Position numbers and translations under genes: made by a program
Source: Podaxis mareebaensis
Taxonomy: Eukaryota > Basidiomycota > Agaricomycetes > Agaricales > Agaricaceae
Assembly (NCBI GenBank): GCA_018524725.1
Contig: JAEUWP010000180.1
Coordinates: forward strand, 62,001 to 126,000
Direction: 5' to 3'
Length of the DNA: 64,000 bases
Shown: positions 61,801 through 64,000 of the stretch, piece by piece
Position numbering within the stretch: position 1 is the stretch's first letter
How the letters are laid out: every line of letters starts with the position of its first letter
The notes under the pieces: generated by a model
What the model saw: only the letters and a program-made list of their open reading frames with translations
Databases searched by the model: none
What the model was told of the DNA's origin: nothing

Positions 61801-63146
61801 TTGAGTAATGAGGGGGAGGAGCAGCGCCTCCGCAGCGGTTGGCGATCTCCTGGATTTCCTGCTCTTCAGTCCCACGATCAAAGCAGAGATGATGGCCAGC
61901 AACTCAGGCATCGAACGCGCGTATGCGACATTTTCGAGTGCCTTAGTAACCTGGGAGATGGTTTTTGGTATTGCCGATAGCCCCTGAGGGTCCGCGACCG
62001 CAGTTGCGACAAGGGAAGGAGAGAAACAATGGATCATGGCGCTCAAGGAATGTGCAGCCGCTTTCCGCGTTGCAGCGTCATTGGAGTCTAGAAAGTTCCA
62101 TACAGCCTTCCAGACTTTGGTGAGCTCCTTGCCGCAAGCGTCGGGATCAACAGCTTTGTATGCCCGCATGGCGTCACCCAGGACTTGAACCCATGCCGGG
62201 GAGACTGTGGTATCGGTTTTGGGCGGCGGAGAGGAGAGGACAACGCGCAACACCTCAGGAAGCTGGTCACCGAGCTTGCTTTCATCATCTTCGTCGGGTA
62301 GTGCAAAAAGGTCGGATAATATGGAGTAAGACGATTGGGAAAGGTACGGATTTCCGAGGCGAGGAAGATTAAGGAGTAAACCAGTTATTTGAGGAAGTGC
62401 CTATCAATGCCATTAGTTTCTATGGGGCGCAGAGGCCGAGATAAACGCACAGAGGGGGGAAGATGAGGAAGAACAGGACGGAGGAATGCCAGGACATGAA
62501 TTGCGTTTTCTGAACCCCCTCCATTCTGTTTTGGTTTGCTTTTGGCAAAGGGAGCTGAGGCTGAATCAGTCAAAGCAGACTTGATCCATTCAGCGGTTCT
62601 TTCAGCATATGGGTGACGAATAAGCGGGTTTGGCGGGTTGCAGAGTATGTCCCTGACCACATCCACAGCCTTTTTACGAACTTTCGGCCTTGGATCAAGA
62701 CACAGGTTCAAGATAGAAGCAAAGGTTTGGCGAATGCCAAGCGTGTCGAGCTGTGATCGATCTAGTGATTGAAATATGACATGATACAAAGATAGTTGCG
62801 AGCGTAAAGGAGGTGCATGGGAAGTCAGGAGTGGAAATAACGGTCCAGTGAGGTTGAGCAGAGTGCCTAGATGCGTTCGAATGACGGGCTTCGAGACAAA
62901 CGGCGAGATGAGAGCAAGGAGATACAATTCTGCAGGTAGAAGGGCTCCCTCGCTCAGATCTGTATCCTTCCGTTGTAGTGTCCCATCAAGTGTGGTAAGC
63001 AATGCAGCAAAGTAAGCCGTGGGTGATCCTTCAGTGTTTTGCTCCTGGAACGTTGATTCTATTGCTGTCAGTAGCGTTGCCGGCGCCTTCTGGTGTGGCA
63101 GCGACGAGGACGTATGAGGTCGAATTTTTGCGAGAGCATCCTCCAT
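58820..63146 (-). CDS. RRP12-like ribosome biogenesis protein (NUC173 domain)
   Basis: Rrp12 is a HEAT-repeat karyopherin-like protein that helps mature and export pre-40S and pre-60S particles. It starts at ATG 63146 (MEDALAKIRPHTSSSLPHQK). Helical repeats extend through the protein. The NUC173 domain includes TAYFAALLTTLDGTL, LALISPFVSKPVIRTHLGTL and DPRPKVRKKAVDVVRDIL. Later parts include KSVLGFIKLAIHTLPIELLR, KVRHIFERMLRRFSWEEVYA and KVLLNIKKRKDRAKRKKAAR. The C-terminal tail alternates acidic and Lys/Arg-rich segments and ends MDPYAYLSLSEAAKRGKGNK and RIGIASKRstop, as in Rrp12 homologues. At least nine short introns occur. Length and domain order match the family. Confidence 0.94.
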
Positions 63147-63340
63147 GGTTAGTTCTGGTATCTCAGGATCTGGATCTCCAATGCCAAATCCTCAAATTTG
63201 TGCTTAGTCATCAGTAGATAGCTCTTCACATCAGTTGTTTCCATTCTCGGCCACCCCCATCATACATCCCCACCCCGGCCTGGCAATATTCGTTGGGCCG
63301 TTACACATTTCGTCGTCTAGCACGCCCTGAACAAGGTAGC
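63147..63340. promoter_or_regulatory. Divergent promoter of RRP12 and the acyltransferase
   Basis: These 194 bp lie between divergent start codons. No certain binding site was identified. Confidence 0.5.
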
Positions 63341-64000
63341 ATGATTCGGACGGGGTCAAAGACGCCGTGGTCCTTTGTGCTCATTCGGTAATTCTGTATC
63401 TAATTCCCATGGTGTTAGTCTTACCTGATGCGCGTCTACCAGGCTCCTATTTCGCTTCGTCCTCAAGATATTCTATGGTTCAATCGTCGTCGAGAATGCC
63501 CACTTCGTCCCAAAGACCGGACACCCTTGGTGGGGTTGAAATACTTCACTTTCGCATGACCTGCCTGCCTGACACGTTCACCAGTATTGTCTGCGCCAAC
63601 CATAGCAATTCCCTTACAGATGCACTGTTAGCTTGCAAGTTCTCCAATACCATTCGACTTACCTGACCCTGCTTCTAGGCTCCTTACTACCTCAGTGCCA
63701 ACCAAGGTTGGATCCATTCGTCTGCTTCTATTCTGTATTCTAAAGGTCCTAGCGTCGGAACATGTTACGCTTAACTGCCAAAGCGACTCAATTCGGACAT
63801 AGGACATTCACAAGCTGGTTGATTGAGTCCGCTGGGACGGTCCCTATTAAGAGAAAGAAGGATTATGTGCAGGGGGAAGATGCCGACAATACGGAAGCCA
63901 TGTCAAAGCTTATGGAGGTGCGTTCCATTATCGTGATAAACGACTTAATTTCACCGTCGGACTTCTCCAGGCCCTCGAACTGGGAGATGCTATATGTTTA
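63341..64000 (+). CDS. Glycerol-3-phosphate O-acyltransferase (Sct1/Gpt2 type), 5' part
   Basis: This ER enzyme catalyses the first step of phosphatidate and triacylglycerol synthesis. Exon 1 (63341-63387) gives MIRTGSKTPWSFVLIR and joins to LLFRFVLKIFYGSIVVENAH. Removing a GTGGGG..CACCAG intron gives GHPCIVCANHSNSLTDALL, corresponding to the acyltransferase motif I (HxNxxxD-like) of Sct1/Gpt2. Next come TTSVPTKRRNMLRLTAKATQ, then SAGTVPIKRKKDYVQG, matching the PV(K/E)R block, and ALELGDAICL at the window edge, just before the expected FPEG motif. The first 5 exons are joined in frame by GT..AG introns. The remainder lies outside the window. Confidence 0.82.

Overview
The window reads as nuclear DNA of a basidiomycete, probably an agaricomycete. 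Most genes are split by many introns of about 48-65 bp with GT..AG ends, both strands are densely used, and the gene set is fungal (Slt2-type MAPK, NoxR, trifunctional TRP1, QutR-like regulator, variant-B flavin halogenase, TMEM184-type transporter). There is no clear mobile element, rRNA or CRISPR array. All exon models here were read by eye from splice sites and protein conservation. No expression data or database search was used.

Layout, left end to right end. 0-5 kb: the start of a gene running off the edge, an unrecognised ORF, a doubtful membrane-protein gene, TFIIIA, and a broken kinase-like gene. 5.4-5.7 kb: two tRNA-Gln genes in tandem. 5.8-8.4 kb: glucosamine-6-phosphate deaminase and an IMPACT/Yih1-like protein. 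10-16.3 kb: a steryl ester hydrolase-like lipase, a three-domain QutR-like regulator that lacks several catalytic residues, and the G-patch protein PINX1. 17.4-25.5 kb: NoxR and a Drs2-type P4-ATPase. 26-31.2 kb: two tandem four-pass membrane proteins diverging from an Slt2-type MAP kinase. 31.5-42.4 kb: a fungal protein of unknown function, TRP1, a serine carboxypeptidase and a TMEM184 family protein. 42.5-46.7 kb: an aldo-keto reductase and a flavin-dependent halogenase, both on the minus strand. 48.9-58.7 kb: an unknown protein, PDAT (LRO1), ETF alpha, a salicylate hydroxylase-like monooxygenase, a ubiquitin C-terminal hydrolase and the proteasome assembly chaperone PSMG2. 58.8-64 kb: RRP12 and the 5' part of a glycerol-3-phosphate acyltransferase.

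Most of this is housekeeping. Functional themes recur: cell wall and membrane (MAPK, tetraspan proteins, flippase, PDAT, GPAT, lipase), ribosome and RNA (TFIIIA, RRP12, PINX1, tRNAs), and protein turnover (UCH and PSMG2 share a 134-bp divergent promoter). The candidates for specialised metabolism are the halogenase/aldo-keto reductase pair and, less closely, the FAD monooxygenase and the QutR-like protein.

The most unusual observations are: two successive microexons of 9 and 5 nt in the PDAT gene; a 13-nt exon carrying the catalytic tyrosine of the aldo-keto reductase; a tRNA-Gln pair with 10- and 12-nt introns and no terminator between the genes; a kinase-like gene with both an in-frame TGA and a lost catalytic Asp; and the catalytically degenerate QutR-like protein. 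No entirely new multi-gene system could be supported.
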